Shown: positions 25,901 to 29,245, numbered from the stretch's first letter. The stretch is 64,000 bases of DNA from Breviolum minutum Mf 1.05b.01 (GCA_000507305.1 DF239016.1:186001-250000); one strand, 5' to 3'. Notes: generated from the letters alone by a model not told the origin. Translations and numbers: made by a program.

Positions 25901-27051
25901 TCCATTTTCAGGTTCCATGTTAAACTTCAGGTGTAATTTGGGGGTAACACATTCCCTTGTCTTTTTTTGTGTGGTTCTTTTCTTCGTAGTCTTGGTACTC
26001 GGTGCGATGCCAGTGGTGCAGCCAGTCAAGACAACGAGCCGAAGGAGTTGCGCATCTATGACATGCTGACCGTTGCGAACTTTCGCCACACGCTCCATAC
26101 GCCAGACGTATGAGCCGGTGGCCTTGGAAATGGTGAAGCATTTGGTGAAGGTCGCTGCTGGGTGGGTGGGCGCCATGCGGGTGCGACTGCACCACACCTC
26201 CCTCATTCACAACCTTTGGAAGCTGTGGCGCCGCAGCATCGTCCTCCTCGAACAATGCTTGCAGCACTTACGGCTAAAACATGGCCGTCAGGTATTGCCT
26301 AGCTAAATGCTATATTCATCTATATTCTTCGATGATGGTGCTGGACTGAAGTTCGAGTTCGGCTTGATGTCCCTGACGCCCTTGCTGACGATTGGTGCCC
26401 TCGGTGCGATGCGGTGCTGGACCGTCATTCCCACCATGCTGCTATCAGTACTTTGTTACTAGGACCTACCAGTAGCAATTCATCACGTTTCTGCAGTACA
26501 GCACAATTAACAAACAGGGGTGTTTATTATTTAGTACCTAAAAGCCTACTTCGCATCTAAACTTGTTAACTACCACGTTTCCAACTGAACTATAATGGGA
26601 ATGAAAAATATCCCATTTCGAAGACGTGCTGACCATCTTTAATAACCACTTCCCAAGTGAGCAGATGCCAATTGCCCCTGATTATTTGTTGTTTATTTGG
26701 GATTGTCCTACCCAGTTGTATGGTATGGAGGTTATAATAAGCCATTACAAGGATCCCTATAAACCAATCAGTGTAATCTAGGTGGTGGTTTTAGATATGC
26801 TTTATTTTCATCCGTACTTGGGGAAGATTCCCATTTTGACTAATATTTTTCAAATGGGTTGAAACCACCAACTAGTAATGGATTATCGTAAAGGTTTTGA
26901 AAGTTGCTCTCTCGTGTTCTCCATGCTTGACATTTCCAGAAACTCCTGACCCGGGCCCCTGGTGTTTCAGGATCTACGACTGTTGCACAAGAAACTCTCC
27001 AAACTCTGTTATGCCCTGCAGGACCGGTTATCAGAGACCTTAACACCTTGA
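1846..27051 (+). CDS. Voltage-gated cation channel with C-terminal EF-hands, multi-exon gene (overall span)
   Basis: Overall span of one split gene; individual exons are listed separately. Translated pieces in order give an arginine-every-third-residue S4, an S4-S5 region ending in SLVWSM, an S5 ending in SLMIGNLLQ, a FYGTAYR pre-pore block, a hydrophobic S6, the post-S6 helix VITAVFLKDTLDAANNDAEF, then two EF-hand-like loops and the RCKGPARAIDQVAM block. This order matches the plasma-membrane voltage-gated ion channel family expanded in dinoflagellates, as I remember it. The last six exons join in frame; upstream junctions are not all resolved. The pore loop after YGTAYR was not found with confidence, so the ion conducted (Ca2+ or Na+) cannot be said. 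S1-S3 probably lie left of the window. A TGA at 27049-27051 could be the end. Confidence 0.85.
2895..3002. repeat. Foldback element FB-F
   Basis: Termini ACTGTTGATGGTTCAGAAAT and its complement-like end TTCCATCAACAGT, about 108 bp. Other copies are at 11990, 21445, 24081, 27172, 28622, 41202, 48998, 52145 and 61201. Confidence 0.75.
3325..3430. repeat. Foldback element FB-C
   Basis: Near-perfect inverted ends GGGTGTTTCCAAAAATAGG and complement around an AT-rich loop, about 101 bp in intact copies. This copy has a slightly altered left end. Confidence 0.75.
3549..3700. repeat. Foldback element FB-B
   Basis: Long inverted repeat with termini ACTTGGAGGATCATCCCA and complement. Most copies are flanked by TA on both sides, as in Tc1/mariner-derived (Stowaway-like) MITEs. 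No coding capacity. Confidence 0.75.
3905..4200. repeat. FB-H related block with tandem duplication and assembly gap
   Basis: Contains the FB-H interior in reverse orientation. A unit of about 57 nt, starting GTTATATACCCGAGATG, occurs at about 4010-4066 and again at about 4109-4166. Between them lie five N bases (4074-4078), so repeat collapse at a gap is likely. Confidence 0.7.
4230..4745 (+). pseudogene. Tyrosine recombinase-like (integrase fold) C-terminal fragment, frameshifted
   Basis: The frame from about 4232 to 4558 encodes the C-terminal catalytic part of a tyrosine recombinase: TSHSLKATLL (the HxxR-like box, with Lys in place of Arg), then DRMVVGHHVSRVKMTLTYSRD with the second His box and the candidate nucleophile Tyr in TYSRD. 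Such domains occur in dinoflagellate DIRS-like or Crypton-like elements. No ATG is present and the N-terminal half is missing. After FRKL a TGA stops the frame, while homologous-looking sequence (FVPDLAESTSES, a Gln/Ala-rich helix to about 4745) continues in a different frame, so a frameshift has occurred. It lies inside the channel intron between the S4 exons. It is a dead mobile-element remnant. Confidence 0.7.
4922..5035. repeat. Foldback element FB-A
   Basis: Termini CTAGTTGGGTGGTGG and CAACCACCAACTAG. FB-A elements start CTAG-GTGGTGG and end CCACCAACCAG, so each could be read as a GT...AG mini-intron. More than fifteen copies are present. Confidence 0.8.
5054..5170. repeat. Foldback element FB-J
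   Basis: Inverted ends ACTCTCTAAAACTAACAG and CTGTTAGTTTTGCAGAGT. The apparent ATG at 5141 belongs to this repeat and is not taken as a gene start. Confidence 0.65.
5272..5341 (+). CDS. Channel exon: end of S4 and S4-S5 linker
   Basis: The frame reads LRLLNACQAFLMSLVWSM, the amphipathic S4-S5 linker running into S5 of dinoflagellate voltage-gated channels. The acceptor is either TTTCAG ending at 5271 or ATCCAG ending at 5287. The donor GTGTCT follows ATG at 5341, giving phase 0, and the next exon at 5959 also starts in phase 0. The segment overlaps in content with the tail of the S4 exon at 1846-1937. Confidence 0.6.
5825..5856. repeat. Trinucleotide microsatellite (TTG)n
   Basis: About ten consecutive TTG/TGT units within intron sequence. 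Confidence 0.9.
5959..6015 (+). CDS. Channel exon: S5 transmembrane helix
   Basis: A 57-nt phase 0-0 exon between CTCTTAG and GCAGGG. It encodes VLLGVVMVVASLMIGNLLQ, a hydrophobic helix with the MIGNLLQ ending typical of S5 in the dinoflagellate channel group. Joined to the previous exon it gives SLVWSM-VLLGVVMV without frame change. The donor is GC, not GT. This exon is too short to show in an ordinary ORF scan. Confidence 0.65.
6167..6312. repeat. Foldback element FB-B
   Basis: Intact inverted repeat, ACTTGGAGGATCATCCCA to CCTCCAAGT, preceded and followed by TA-type flanks (CTA/TAG). Confidence 0.8.
6977..7095. repeat. Foldback element FB-G
   Basis: Ends CCCTGGAAGTCCAACC and GGTTGATTTCCAGGG around tandem ACCACCATTTT motifs. 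Other copies are at 11280, 18976, 24975, 28289, 29088, 30395, 33711 and 33858. Confidence 0.75.
7161..7320. repeat. (AAAC)n microsatellite and degenerate 20-24 bp tandem repeats
   Basis: About six AAAC units at 7163-7187. At about 7203-7318 there are four to five degenerate copies of a unit of the form TATAGNTTTGNTGAATATAG. Confidence 0.75.
7628..7728. repeat. Foldback element FB-C
   Basis: A 101-bp inverted repeat flanked on both sides by ATAT, consistent with a 4-bp target duplication. Confidence 0.85.
7952..8030. repeat. FB-M repeat (GTCACTTAA motifs)
   Basis: Short repeat built from GTCACTTAA and AAAAAGGTCAC motifs. Related copies lie at 28501-28594, 39620-39705 and, inverted, 42036-42105. 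Confidence 0.6.
8251..8348. repeat. Single-copy foldback FB-N
   Basis: Inverted ends TGGTTTGGGGCCCGGTGGTT and complement, about 98 bp; no other copy was noticed in the window. Confidence 0.7.
8591..8667 (+). CDS. Channel exon: extracellular pre-pore segment (YGTAYR block)
   Basis: The frame reads SPPTNFAQEDREFIWRFYGT then AYRS and ends at a GT donor (TG then GTAGC). A block of the form D-R-x-[WF]-[VI]-W-x-[HF]-Y-G-T-A-Y-R precedes the pore helix in many dinoflagellate channels. The 5' boundary is uncertain: the acceptor could be GAAAG at 8595 or CCCAG at 8617. The pore-helix and selectivity-filter exon expected next was not found. Confidence 0.65.
9036..9175. repeat. Foldback element FB-B
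   Basis: Inverted repeat with a slightly degraded left end and an intact right end GATCCTCCAAGT. Confidence 0.7.
9527..9915 (-). CDS. Unassigned minus-strand ORF
   Basis: An uninterrupted frame of about 128 codons on the minus strand. It begins after a TAG, with no early ATG, and ends at a stop next to 9530. It has a Lys/Arg-rich centre (ARHKTQIQRNLKCKTPLKKS) and Cys residues. The 9.4-11.0 kb stretch lacks the foldback families that fill the rest of the intron and has a different texture, so it may be an older insertion. I do not recognise the protein, and it may be fortuitous. Confidence 0.25.
10163..10918 (+). other. Foldback-free segment with two unassigned ORFs
   Basis: Two open frames, at 10163-10441 (starts MAGCAEKVDLKLE) and 10565-10918 (117 codons, aromatic-rich), lie in a stretch without recognisable repeats. 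Neither resembles a channel exon or another family I know. An exon of the channel pore could lie here, but I could not find the expected aromatic-Glu-Val-Thr motif. Reported so that the stretch is not read as empty. Confidence 0.2.
11041..11165. repeat. Foldback element FB-E
   Basis: Ends ACTTGGATGTCCTAGGAAGT and ACTTCCAACGAGACATCCAA; about 125 bp. Other copies are at 37191, 44268, 51256 and 53941. Confidence 0.8.
11280..11397. repeat. Foldback element FB-G
   Basis: CCCTGGAAGTCCAAC to GGTTGACTTCCAGGG, with internal ACCATTTTTCATAGG motifs. Confidence 0.75.
11691..11815. repeat. Foldback FB-W
   Basis: Arms AAAGTTTCAGGTACCTAAAA and complement enclose a loop with a G-run (about 11740). Confidence 0.7.
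11990..12104. repeat. Foldback element FB-F
   Basis: CCGTTGATGGAAGAAATCC to GGATTTCTGAACCATCAACA, with the shared interior ACCATATCAACTGGT. Confidence 0.75.
12200..12229 (+). CDS. Candidate channel exon near the pore (AWPTR)
   Basis: The frame reads GEKLAWPTRM before a GT donor-like GTCCAA. In related channels a Trp-Pro pair (for example GSWP or GNWP) follows the selectivity filter a few residues before S6. Only WPTR resembles that; upstream residues do not match the expected pore helix. The position between the YGTAYR exon and S6 is right. Weak call. Confidence 0.25.
12499..12575. repeat. Foldback element FB-I
   Basis: Ends CCCATAGGATCCATG and GATCCTATGGG, arms GTAGATTTACCTACATTTA; about 77 bp. 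Copies also at 19891, 30268, 32358, 36585, 42759, 45416 and 56935. Confidence 0.75.
12613..12678 (+). CDS. Channel exon: S6 pore-lining helix
   Basis: A 66-nt phase 0-0 exon after TTCCACCAG. It encodes VSHGFVIFF then VLYITVIVFALIR, a continuous hydrophobic helix starting with the SHG[FY]VIFF signature of S6 in dinoflagellate channels. The donor is GC (GCCACT at 12679). Joining to the exon at 17305 gives FALIR-VITAVFLKDTL, the expected S6-to-cytoplasm transition. Note that the exon itself begins GTGAGT, which looks like a donor but is read as coding. Confidence 0.9.
12838..12962. repeat. Foldback FB-P
   Basis: GGGGATCCTGGCTCGCCGAA and complement-like CGGTGAGCCAGGATCC. Related sequence occurs at about 12316-12430 and 47050-47140. 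Confidence 0.55.
13095..13238. repeat. Foldback element FB-B
   Basis: Intact ACTTGGAGGATCATCCCA to CCTCCAAGT; interior AAGTCCCCTAAGTAGGG shared with other copies. Confidence 0.8.
13704..14090 (-). CDS. Unassigned AT-rich minus-strand ORF
   Basis: The minus frame is open for about 129 codons, from a TAA at 14091-14093 to a TAA beside 13704. The first in-frame Met lies inside (WYHMKEHPL). Composition is protein-like: a basic helix (KMRMTGKKRHLKEQILAYTL) followed by KSWCNTWGKPHWACSFEQQL with two Cys and several Trp. A/T-ending codons suggest an origin different from the channel exons. It lies at the left of the AT-rich insert in the S6 intron. I do not recognise the family; it is probably a fragment. 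Confidence 0.4.
   Translation of the reverse strand, partial: RAILGGIFRNSRDLGTLPRVPTSSLHIFQRLSRPIPVVASNSWYHMKEHPLVFFERHEFLIHKYLDLLKMRMTGKKRHLKEQILAYTLDKKLVDPTDLTVKSWCNTWGKPHWACSFEQQLLAKLGEPL
14265..14388. repeat. FB-H element whose right end abuts an ORF
   Basis: Interior GATGAAAAACTACCCAG and CCCTATTAACCAACCAGG match FB-H. The tail degrades into a GCTCACATAG, and the ORF beginning GGTGTCAATATTGAG follows. The ATG at 14353 is part of this element. Confidence 0.65.
14353..14853 (+). CDS. Cys-rich AT-biased ORF, possibly N-terminal part of the adjacent ubiquitin-ligase-like gene
   Basis: A 166-codon frame. Its first dozen codons come from an FB-H repeat tail, so the genuine part starts near 14389 (GVNIEKKILTEYL). 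It contains paired cysteines (FCNSCLKNKLL near the middle; CSRCNNNAFCSYKVNSYCRKC at the end) suggestive of zinc-binding modules. AT-ending codons dominate and there are no introns. The RBR-like ORF starts about 380 nt downstream, and an SL-bearing sequence lies between. One gene split by that insertion is possible, but the canonical RING1 spacing is not seen. Function unknown. Confidence 0.5.
   Translation: MECRVRVLITAHIGVNIEKKILTEYLSVNEVMKKLTSNQHLTETVCCGSSYHTSSTSGYRFACRQLFTTPMTSHSKTHRKFCNSCLKNKLLRQGRKYFGINDFENMMFSSEIDKDTVIECPTPIIEGGIVISSPVNIECSRCNNNAFCSYKVNSYCRKCLHNGTGM
14936..14957 (+). other. Dinoflagellate spliced leader (22 nt) in genomic DNA
   Basis: Exact match to the conserved 22-nt dinoflagellate spliced leader (form starting with A: ACCGTAGCC, then ATTTTGGCTCAAG). 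Normally this sequence is trans-spliced onto mRNA 5' ends, so a genomic copy directly upstream of an ATG suggests a reverse-transcribed mRNA that reinserted. The next bases (GTCGG) would also allow a functional SL RNA donor. Bases 14951-14971 form a perfect 10-bp palindrome with a 1-nt centre spanning the leader end. Confidence 0.85.
15033..15239 (+). CDS. Small ORF directly downstream of the spliced leader (putative retrocopy)
   Basis: A 68-residue ORF starting MATPHPFEEIPAAI and ending LDTDRGGV then TGA. A GC-biased leader of about 75 nt separates it from the spliced leader, giving the order SL, 5' UTR, ATG of a processed transcript. Codons are GC-rich and acidic/basic residues frequent (SVEEKETKDV, KPKEKVTKEE), unlike the AT-rich ORFs either side. 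The sequence then runs straight into the ubiquitin-ligase-like ORF without a poly-A, so the retrocopy is 3' truncated or fused. I do not recognise the protein. Confidence 0.55.
   Translation: MATPHPFEEIPAAIREAGSVEEKETKDVPAPFQWQVVVKPKEKVTKEEAFVAVRFALSRLLDTDRGGV
15229..15831 (+). CDS. RBR-type E3 ubiquitin ligase-like ORF (IBR plus RING2/Rcat)
   Basis: An intronless 200-codon frame. Residues 36-97 carry an IBR zinc pattern: CPAC at 36-39, CGSC at 70-73, CTDC at 78-81, and Cys97. Residues 114-143 match the RING2/Rcat spacing exactly: C-x2-C-x9-C-x4-C-x2-C-x4-C-x2-C, with Cys127 in DSCSFITC as the candidate catalytic thioester residue. RBR ligases pass ubiquitin from E2 through that Cys to a substrate. 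RING1 is absent, and there is no ATG until within the IBR, so the 5' part is missing or was replaced by the SL retrocopy. A/T-ending codons differ from the channel exons. It could be a transferred (viral or bacterial) gene or an AT-rich host gene. Confidence 0.8.
   Translation: MGCEDEVIIRFIRDCQNLQERAVKLTSNPARIFPKCPACGHMEENLEYLEAIRTEKFLNPIHRHPQHMTCGSCSTEYCTDCLLYGARLNEVHRGRICRGSADDSRFPFPNSRTCPICDYMTDKIDSCSFITCDKCLSHWCYACRVPRDVEMGRNIHRCFCRAPHTVPIKGMTDTWLNDDGTRSVFYDLPLRVSDDPNNVI
15866..15895 (+). other. Degenerate SL-like hairpin
   Basis: CCGTTATTCC then ATGAGCATTTTGCCTCAAGG. It keeps the CCGT start and the ATTTTG...CTCAAG end of the spliced leader with an insertion. A related copy is at 16872-16900. 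Confidence 0.45.
15896..16045. repeat. Degenerate tandem GTAGTAC repeats
   Basis: At least seven imperfect units combining GTAGTAC and GGAGTAGTA in 150 bp. An isolated fragment (ATACAGCTGTAGTAAGGCT) recurs at about 16537. Confidence 0.8.
16188..16420 (+). pseudogene. Decayed coding block, copy 1 of a tandem pair
   Basis: About 230 bp starting TTTCACTTCCTTCTAGGAG. One frame reads ELQARKLQPNHTHKANANK, coiled-coil-like. A second diverged copy follows at 16559-16825 and reads ELQARKL, stop, LKHTHNANANKLSK. The duplication and stops indicate decay. Parent gene unknown. Confidence 0.5.
16559..16825 (+). pseudogene. Decayed coding block, copy 2 of a tandem pair
   Basis: Aligns by eye with 16188-16420 (shared GGCCAGAAAACT, CAACGCCAA, AAACTCTCGAAAC, GAGGCAAGGCGGAC). 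Its frame MDERRPSMVEELQARKL then hits TAA and continues LKHTHNANANKLSKLQTGM. It is followed by the SL-like hairpins at 16851 and 16872. Confidence 0.5.
16851..16900 (+). other. Two SL-like hairpins
   Basis: GTGCATTTTGCAC (about 16852-16864) and GAGCATTTTGCTC (16884-16896) both form 4-5 bp stems around TTTT, like AGCC-ATTTT-GGCT of the spliced leader. Each is followed by CTTG. The second lies in a 45-nt stretch resembling 15851-15899. Confidence 0.45.
16960..17270 (+). other. Very AT-rich tract with a short ORF
   Basis: A/T-dominated sequence with an 89-codon frame from 17003 rich in Ile, Asn and Lys (MIKVKVIAYNKNDYILIIN). It ends just before the post-S6 exon. No family recognised; it may belong to the AT-rich insert. 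Confidence 0.35.
17305..17373 (+). CDS. Channel exon: post-S6 helix
   Basis: A 69-nt exon after AATTGCAAG. It encodes VITAVFLKDTLDAANNDAEF then LVI. The motif [VI]ITA[VLI]FLK[DE]TL followed by A..NDAE is the characteristic intracellular helix after S6 in dinoflagellate channels and links the gate to the EF-hands. It joins in phase 0 to the S6 exon. The 3' boundary is uncertain: GGAATGG follows, and the junction to the exon at 18872 does not resolve cleanly, so a micro-exon may be missing. Confidence 0.9.
18872..18911 (+). CDS. Channel exon: linker LRKKAEY
   Basis: After CGCCCAG the frame reads LRMAEGLRKKAEY and ends at a GC donor (TAT then GCCACT). Joined in phase 0 to 20299 it gives RKKAEY-VEKLEGIF, the expected KKAEYA..L..IF linker into the first EF-hand. 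The donor hexamer GCCACT is the same as that of the S6 exon. Confidence 0.7.
18976..19095. repeat. Foldback element FB-G (left end degraded)
   Basis: Right end GGTGGTTGACTTCCAGGGG intact; adjoins an FB-R fragment (AGTAGGGGTTTATATACCC) up to about 19190. Confidence 0.6.
19411..19511. repeat. Foldback element FB-A
   Basis: CTAGATGGTGGCAACTC to GGTTGAAACCACCAACCAG. Confidence 0.8.
19891..19995. repeat. Foldback element FB-I
   Basis: ACCCATAGGATCCATGAG to CCATGGATCCTATGGGG with arms TATTTACCTA/TAGGTAAATA. Confidence 0.8.
20299..20372 (+). CDS. Channel exon: EF-hand 1
   Basis: After TGCCTTAG the frame reads VEKLEGIFKAIDDGGDGMIT then EERLT, ending in the two bases AC before GTACCT. The loop DDGGDGMITEER keeps Asp1, Asp5, Gly6 and Ile8 of an EF-hand. 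It has Gly at position 3 and Arg at position 12, where Glu is the usual bidentate ligand, so Ca2+ binding may be weak. It joins in phase to 22272 as RLT-YILDNPKVKAYF. Confidence 0.9.
20460..20626. repeat. Foldback element FB-H
   Basis: ACCCTGGTTGGTTTAGGGG, interior GGATGAAATTAAACTACC, tail TTTTTTTTTTTGCGGCTCAC. The tail provides a long pyrimidine tract. Confidence 0.75.
20718..20754. repeat. Internally deleted FB-B derivative
   Basis: Only the two ends remain: CTTGGATCATCCCATG and CATCCTCCAAG, separated by a few bases. Confidence 0.6.
21146..21300. repeat. Foldback element FB-B
   Basis: Intact copy, ACTTGGAGGATCATCCCA to TGATCCTCCAAGT, flanked by TA. Confidence 0.85.
21712..21812. repeat. 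Foldback FB-O
   Basis: CCCTAAGGATCTTGGACCCT to AGGGTCCAATGATCCTTAGG. Copies at 27664 and 32701. Confidence 0.7.
22012..22270. repeat. FB-H element ending exactly at a splice acceptor, with FB-J nested inside
   Basis: Left end GTGAGCACTGAAGAAAAAAA, right end TTTTTTTCGTGGCTCA, the G that completes CAG being 22271. The channel exon starts at 22272. FB-J (22148-22250) is inserted in its 3' third, flanked by TA. Left and right ends are inverted repeats (GTGAGC/GGCTCA). Confidence 0.8.
22148..22250. repeat. Foldback element FB-J (nested)
   Basis: TACCCTCCCGAAGTTTAACA to CCTGGAGGGTA, inserted in FB-H. Confidence 0.8.
22272..22336 (+). CDS. Channel exon: helix between EF-hands (NPKVKAYF)
   Basis: A 65-nt exon after GGCTCAG. 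The frame reads YILDNPKVKAYFQTLDVDVH then E. NP[KR]V[KR]AYF..L.[VL]DV.EG is the conserved stretch between the two EF-like loops in these channels. The first base completes Thr-Tyr with the previous exon. The last base pairs with the exon at 23413 to make the Gly of HEGAALF, through a GC donor (GCGCGG). The acceptor is supplied by the FB-H terminus. Confidence 0.88.
22378..22425. repeat. (GGTT)n microsatellite
   Basis: Seven or more GGTT units just downstream of the channel exon, followed by a degenerate extension. Confidence 0.9.
22981..23108. repeat. Foldback FB-Q
   Basis: GGTTCTTGCAAAAAGTGG, interior GGCAGTATATACCGCTTATA, end CCTACCACCTATAACCAGAA. Other copies at about 272-405, 45708 and 46810. 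Confidence 0.65.
23413..23465 (+). CDS. Channel exon: EF-hand-like loop 2 (LDDGDGE)
   Basis: A 53-nt exon after TTTTCAG. The frame reads AALFQILDDGDGECTLE. LF.[IL]LDDGDGE.T..E is the second EF-like loop in this family; compared with a canonical loop it is one residue short between the first Asp and Asp-Gly. The donor is GA (GAGATC). Joined to 24340 it gives CTLE-EFIGGILRCKG. AGGAG occurs at both intron ends. Confidence 0.92.
23507..23756. repeat. FB-B element enlarged by nested sequence
   Basis: TACTTGGAGGGGAGTCATCC to CCATCCTCCAAGT. A fragment with FB-I-like ATATACCATGACCATGG lies inside. Confidence 0.6.
24081..24170. repeat. Foldback element FB-F
   Basis: ACTGCTGATGGAAGAAATCC to GGATTTCTTCCATCAACAGT. 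Confidence 0.75.
24340..24408 (+). CDS. Channel exon: ILRCKGPARAIDQVAM block
   Basis: A 69-nt phase 0-0 exon after GAACTCCCAG. It encodes EFIGGILRCKGPARAIDQVA then MMA. F..G[IV]LR.KG.ARA[IL]D is the most recognisable cytoplasmic motif of dinoflagellate EF-hand channels and is the strongest evidence for the family here. The donor is GC (GCTTCT). The join to 26971 gives QVAMMA-DLRLLHKKLSKL, the expected helix length. Confidence 0.95.
24975..25225. repeat. FB-G then FB-A in tandem
   Basis: FB-G 24975-25101 (ACCTTGGAAGTCCAACC to GGTGGTTGACTCTGAGG). FB-A 25129-25225 (CTAGGTGGTGGTTTC to GAAACCACCAACCAG). An FB-R fragment continues to about 25305, with an FB-H-like block 25315-25525. Confidence 0.7.
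25960..26440 (+). other. GC-rich coding-like island, unassigned
   Basis: Open frames on both strands. On +, DNEPKELRIYDMLTVANFRH stops at 26110, while another frame reads EPVALEMVKHLVKVAAGWVG onward to a donor-like CAG-GTATTG at 26291. On -, a frame of about 115 codons is also open. CTCGGTGCGATGC occurs twice (26000 and 26399). The island lies in the channel intron before its last exon. I cannot say which strand, if any, is used. Confidence 0.3.
26778..26875. repeat. Foldback element FB-A
   Basis: CTAGGTGGTGGTTTTAG to GAAACCACCAACTAG, about 95 bp upstream of the last channel exon. Confidence 0.8.
26971..27021 (+). CDS. Channel exon: C-terminal helix (HKKLSKL)
   Basis: After GGTGTTTCAG the frame reads DLRLLHKKLSKLCYALQ, a basic amphipathic helix matching the ...L..KLSKL... 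helix that follows the ARAID motif in related channels. It either ends at a GA donor (GACCGG, 27022) or reads on as DRLSETLTP to a TGA at 27049-27051, which would end the protein. Confidence 0.7.
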
Positions 27052-27171
27052 TGCTTGAAAAATCCATGTTTTAAGCTTCTCTAATCTGATCAGTAACAAC
27101 AAGCCCAGCATTTTGAAGCACTACCAATGCATAGTTGAGAAATGCCGCAAAAAAAAACGGTGAATCATAAT

Positions 27172-27272
27172 ACTATTGATAGAAGAAATCTTGCACCAGT
27201 TGATAGTTATTTTTCCCATTATTTGCAGGGTTTCATACATGTCAGGTGGTGCAGGATGTCTTCCATCAAGTG
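27172..27272. repeat. Foldback element FB-F
   Basis: ACTATTGATAGAAGAAATCT to GATGTCTTCCATCAAGTGT. Confidence 0.65.
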
Positions 27273-27455
27273 TATGCTACCTGCTATATACCACTTGCTA
27301 CCAGCCGAACTGTTCGAAAAATCAATTGAGCTACAAAAACTGTTGCGAATAAAGTAAATCATTTTTGCCTCGGTTTTTTTGTTCGGATTCTGAAAAGAAA
27401 TCTTCCAAAACAAATACACAGAAATTTCTTGCGAATGGATGTTGTTGTGAAAATC

Positions 27456-27598
27456 CTTGGATTTGTGTTTGTTGGTGATTATTTTTTAAGGTTGCTACCA
27501 TGCGGGATGAAAATCACCATGAAAAAACCCACCCATTTGGGGACAAATTGTTTTATTTTTTTCCGAAAACCACCTTTTTCGCAGTCCCAAAATCCAAG
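27456..27598. repeat. Foldback element FB-L
   Basis: Ends CTTGGATTTG and CAAATCCAAG-like (AAAATCCAAG). Interior has ATCACCATGAAAAAACC and a phased GCAG. Sixteen or so copies, often with TTTTCAGGTGAT near the left end. Confidence 0.75.
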
Positions 27599-27663
27599 CC
27601 CATCAACTCCTACAAAAGATGTAGGTTTTTATGGTCGACCATACGGGACCATGTGTTTTGCCT

Positions 27664-27766
27664 GCCCTAAGAATCCTTGGACCCTCCAATGGAAGGGATT
27701 GATCCTGTATAGGAGGGGTCCGGGTCCTCAAAATAGATATTTTTGAGGGGTCAGGATTCTTAGGGT
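27664..27766. repeat. Foldback FB-O
   Basis: CCCTAAGAATCCTTGGACCC to GGGGTCAGGATTCTTAGGGT. Confidence 0.75.
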
Positions 27767-27910
27767 GGGTTTTTTCGGTGGATTAGTTTTAAACCCACCA
27801 ATTTTTTGGGGGGAAGATTTTTTTTCACGTTTTCGGAATCCTCGTCGAAGAAGCAAATCAAAGAAACCATACACAGAAAAAATGACGAATGGATATTGTT
27901 TGGGGGTATC

Positions 27911-28003
27911 TCGGACCTACTAACAGTTAAATAATGATCTGTTCATTTTCATGAAGGGCCCCCTATAAACCACTGTTAGTGGGCCGGGGATACCCCCAAG
28001 ATA
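27911..28003. repeat. Foldback FB-V
   Basis: GGGGGTATCTCGGACCTACT to AGTGGGCCGGGGATACCCCC. The second copy (57009-57113) is nested in FB-I. Confidence 0.75.
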
Positions 28004-28015
28004 TTGTTGTGAAAA

Positions 28016-28164
28016 ACTCGGATTTGGTTGTTTTTTGCGGTTGATATTGTTACGGATTCGATCCTATATGGGATGAAAATCACCATGAAAAACCAACCAG
28101 TTTGGGATAATATTTTTCGAACTTTTTTCCTCCGCATCGTAATCGCGTCGTATACAAGCAAATC
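28016..28164. repeat. Foldback element FB-L
   Basis: CTCGGATTTGGTTG to GCAAATCCAA, with ATCACCATGAAAAACCAACC inside. Confidence 0.7.
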
Positions 28165-28288
28165 CAATATATTAGTCCTTTTTGGCACAAGTCCATTTCT
28201 TGTGTGTTTAAAATTAGCATAATCCTTTGCCAATGTGTGGGAGATCATCGGATTTGTTTGCAAGTCCAAGTAAAAGCAATTGTTAAAA

Positions 28289-28411
28289 CCCTGGAAGTCG
28301 TTGCCACCATTTTAGAAATGCTGGTTTCTTTTGGATGATGACAAACCCATCAAAAATGGTGAAACTCGTACTTACCGACCTTTTGAAGATGGTGGCCAAG
28401 GACTTGCAGGG
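28289..28411. repeat. Foldback element FB-G
   Basis: CCCTGGAAGTCGTTGCCACC to GGTGGCCAAGGACTTGCAGG. Confidence 0.6.
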
Positions 28412-28500
28412 AATGGATGAGTAATTCTGAGCTCAACGTCATTTAACCCAACATGTTATCCTCGAAGAAATCCGGCGAACCAGCTGATACCAGGTGATTC

Positions 28501-28683
28501 AAAAAGGTCACTTTGATCCCTTCTTTGGAGGTCACTGTGTCACTTAACCATTCAAAATATTTAAAGGGTCACTTAAGCATCCCAAAAAGGTCACAAACAA
28601 ATGGCCAGGTAGGTAGGTTTTTGCCATTATTTACAAGGTTTTGTATATCCCAAGTGGTTAGCCGGATTTCTTCCATCAACAGT
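28501..28683. repeat. FB-M and FB-F remnants
   Basis: GTCACTT motifs (28501-28594) followed by the right half of an FB-F (28622-28683). Confidence 0.6.
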
Positions 28684-28827
28684 ATGTCCAGCCACTCAAT
28701 TGGTTCGCTTCGAACAAAAGATTTCTCCGCCCGTGGTGTTTTTTTGTCGCGTGAAGGAATGCAACGTCATCGGAACGCTCGTTGCTTGGAGGGGATTGGT
28801 TGAGACATGAAAAAAAACAGGTTGTTT

Positions 28828-28937
28828 ACCCTTTCTCCCATAATTCATGGAAGTGGAAAATTACCTACTAACTGAACGGAAACTAGTATTGGAGACATCC
28901 CATAATTTTCCACTTCATGATTATGGGAGGAAGGGTA
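28828..28937. repeat. Foldback FB-X
   Basis: Arms of about 35 bp, ACCCTTTCTCCCATAATTCA and complement around ACTAACTGAACGGAAACTAG; single copy noticed. Confidence 0.7.
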
Positions 28938-29087
28938 TATGTTGATGTCGGGGATGAAAGACCTACTCAGATTTTTGGGGGAATTATTTTCATAAAGCCA
29001 TGAAAGAAGGATTCCTATGAACCAACCAGAATACTAATATGTTGGGGCGTGCCTAAACCATGGCTCCCAGTGGGTCAACAATCTATT

Positions 29088-29245
29088 CCCTGGAAGTCAA
29101 CCACCATTTTAAAAATGATGGTTCATTTTGGATGATGATAAACCCTTACTATCAAAAACAAGTGAAACTCGTAGTTCCCAACCTATAAACAAATGTTGGC
29201 CGGTTAGACTTCGATGGATTGGTTGATGGGTTTTGACTTCCAGGG
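29088..29245. repeat. Foldback element FB-G
   Basis: CCCTGGAAGTCAACCACC to GGTTTTGACTTCCAGGG. Confidence 0.75.
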
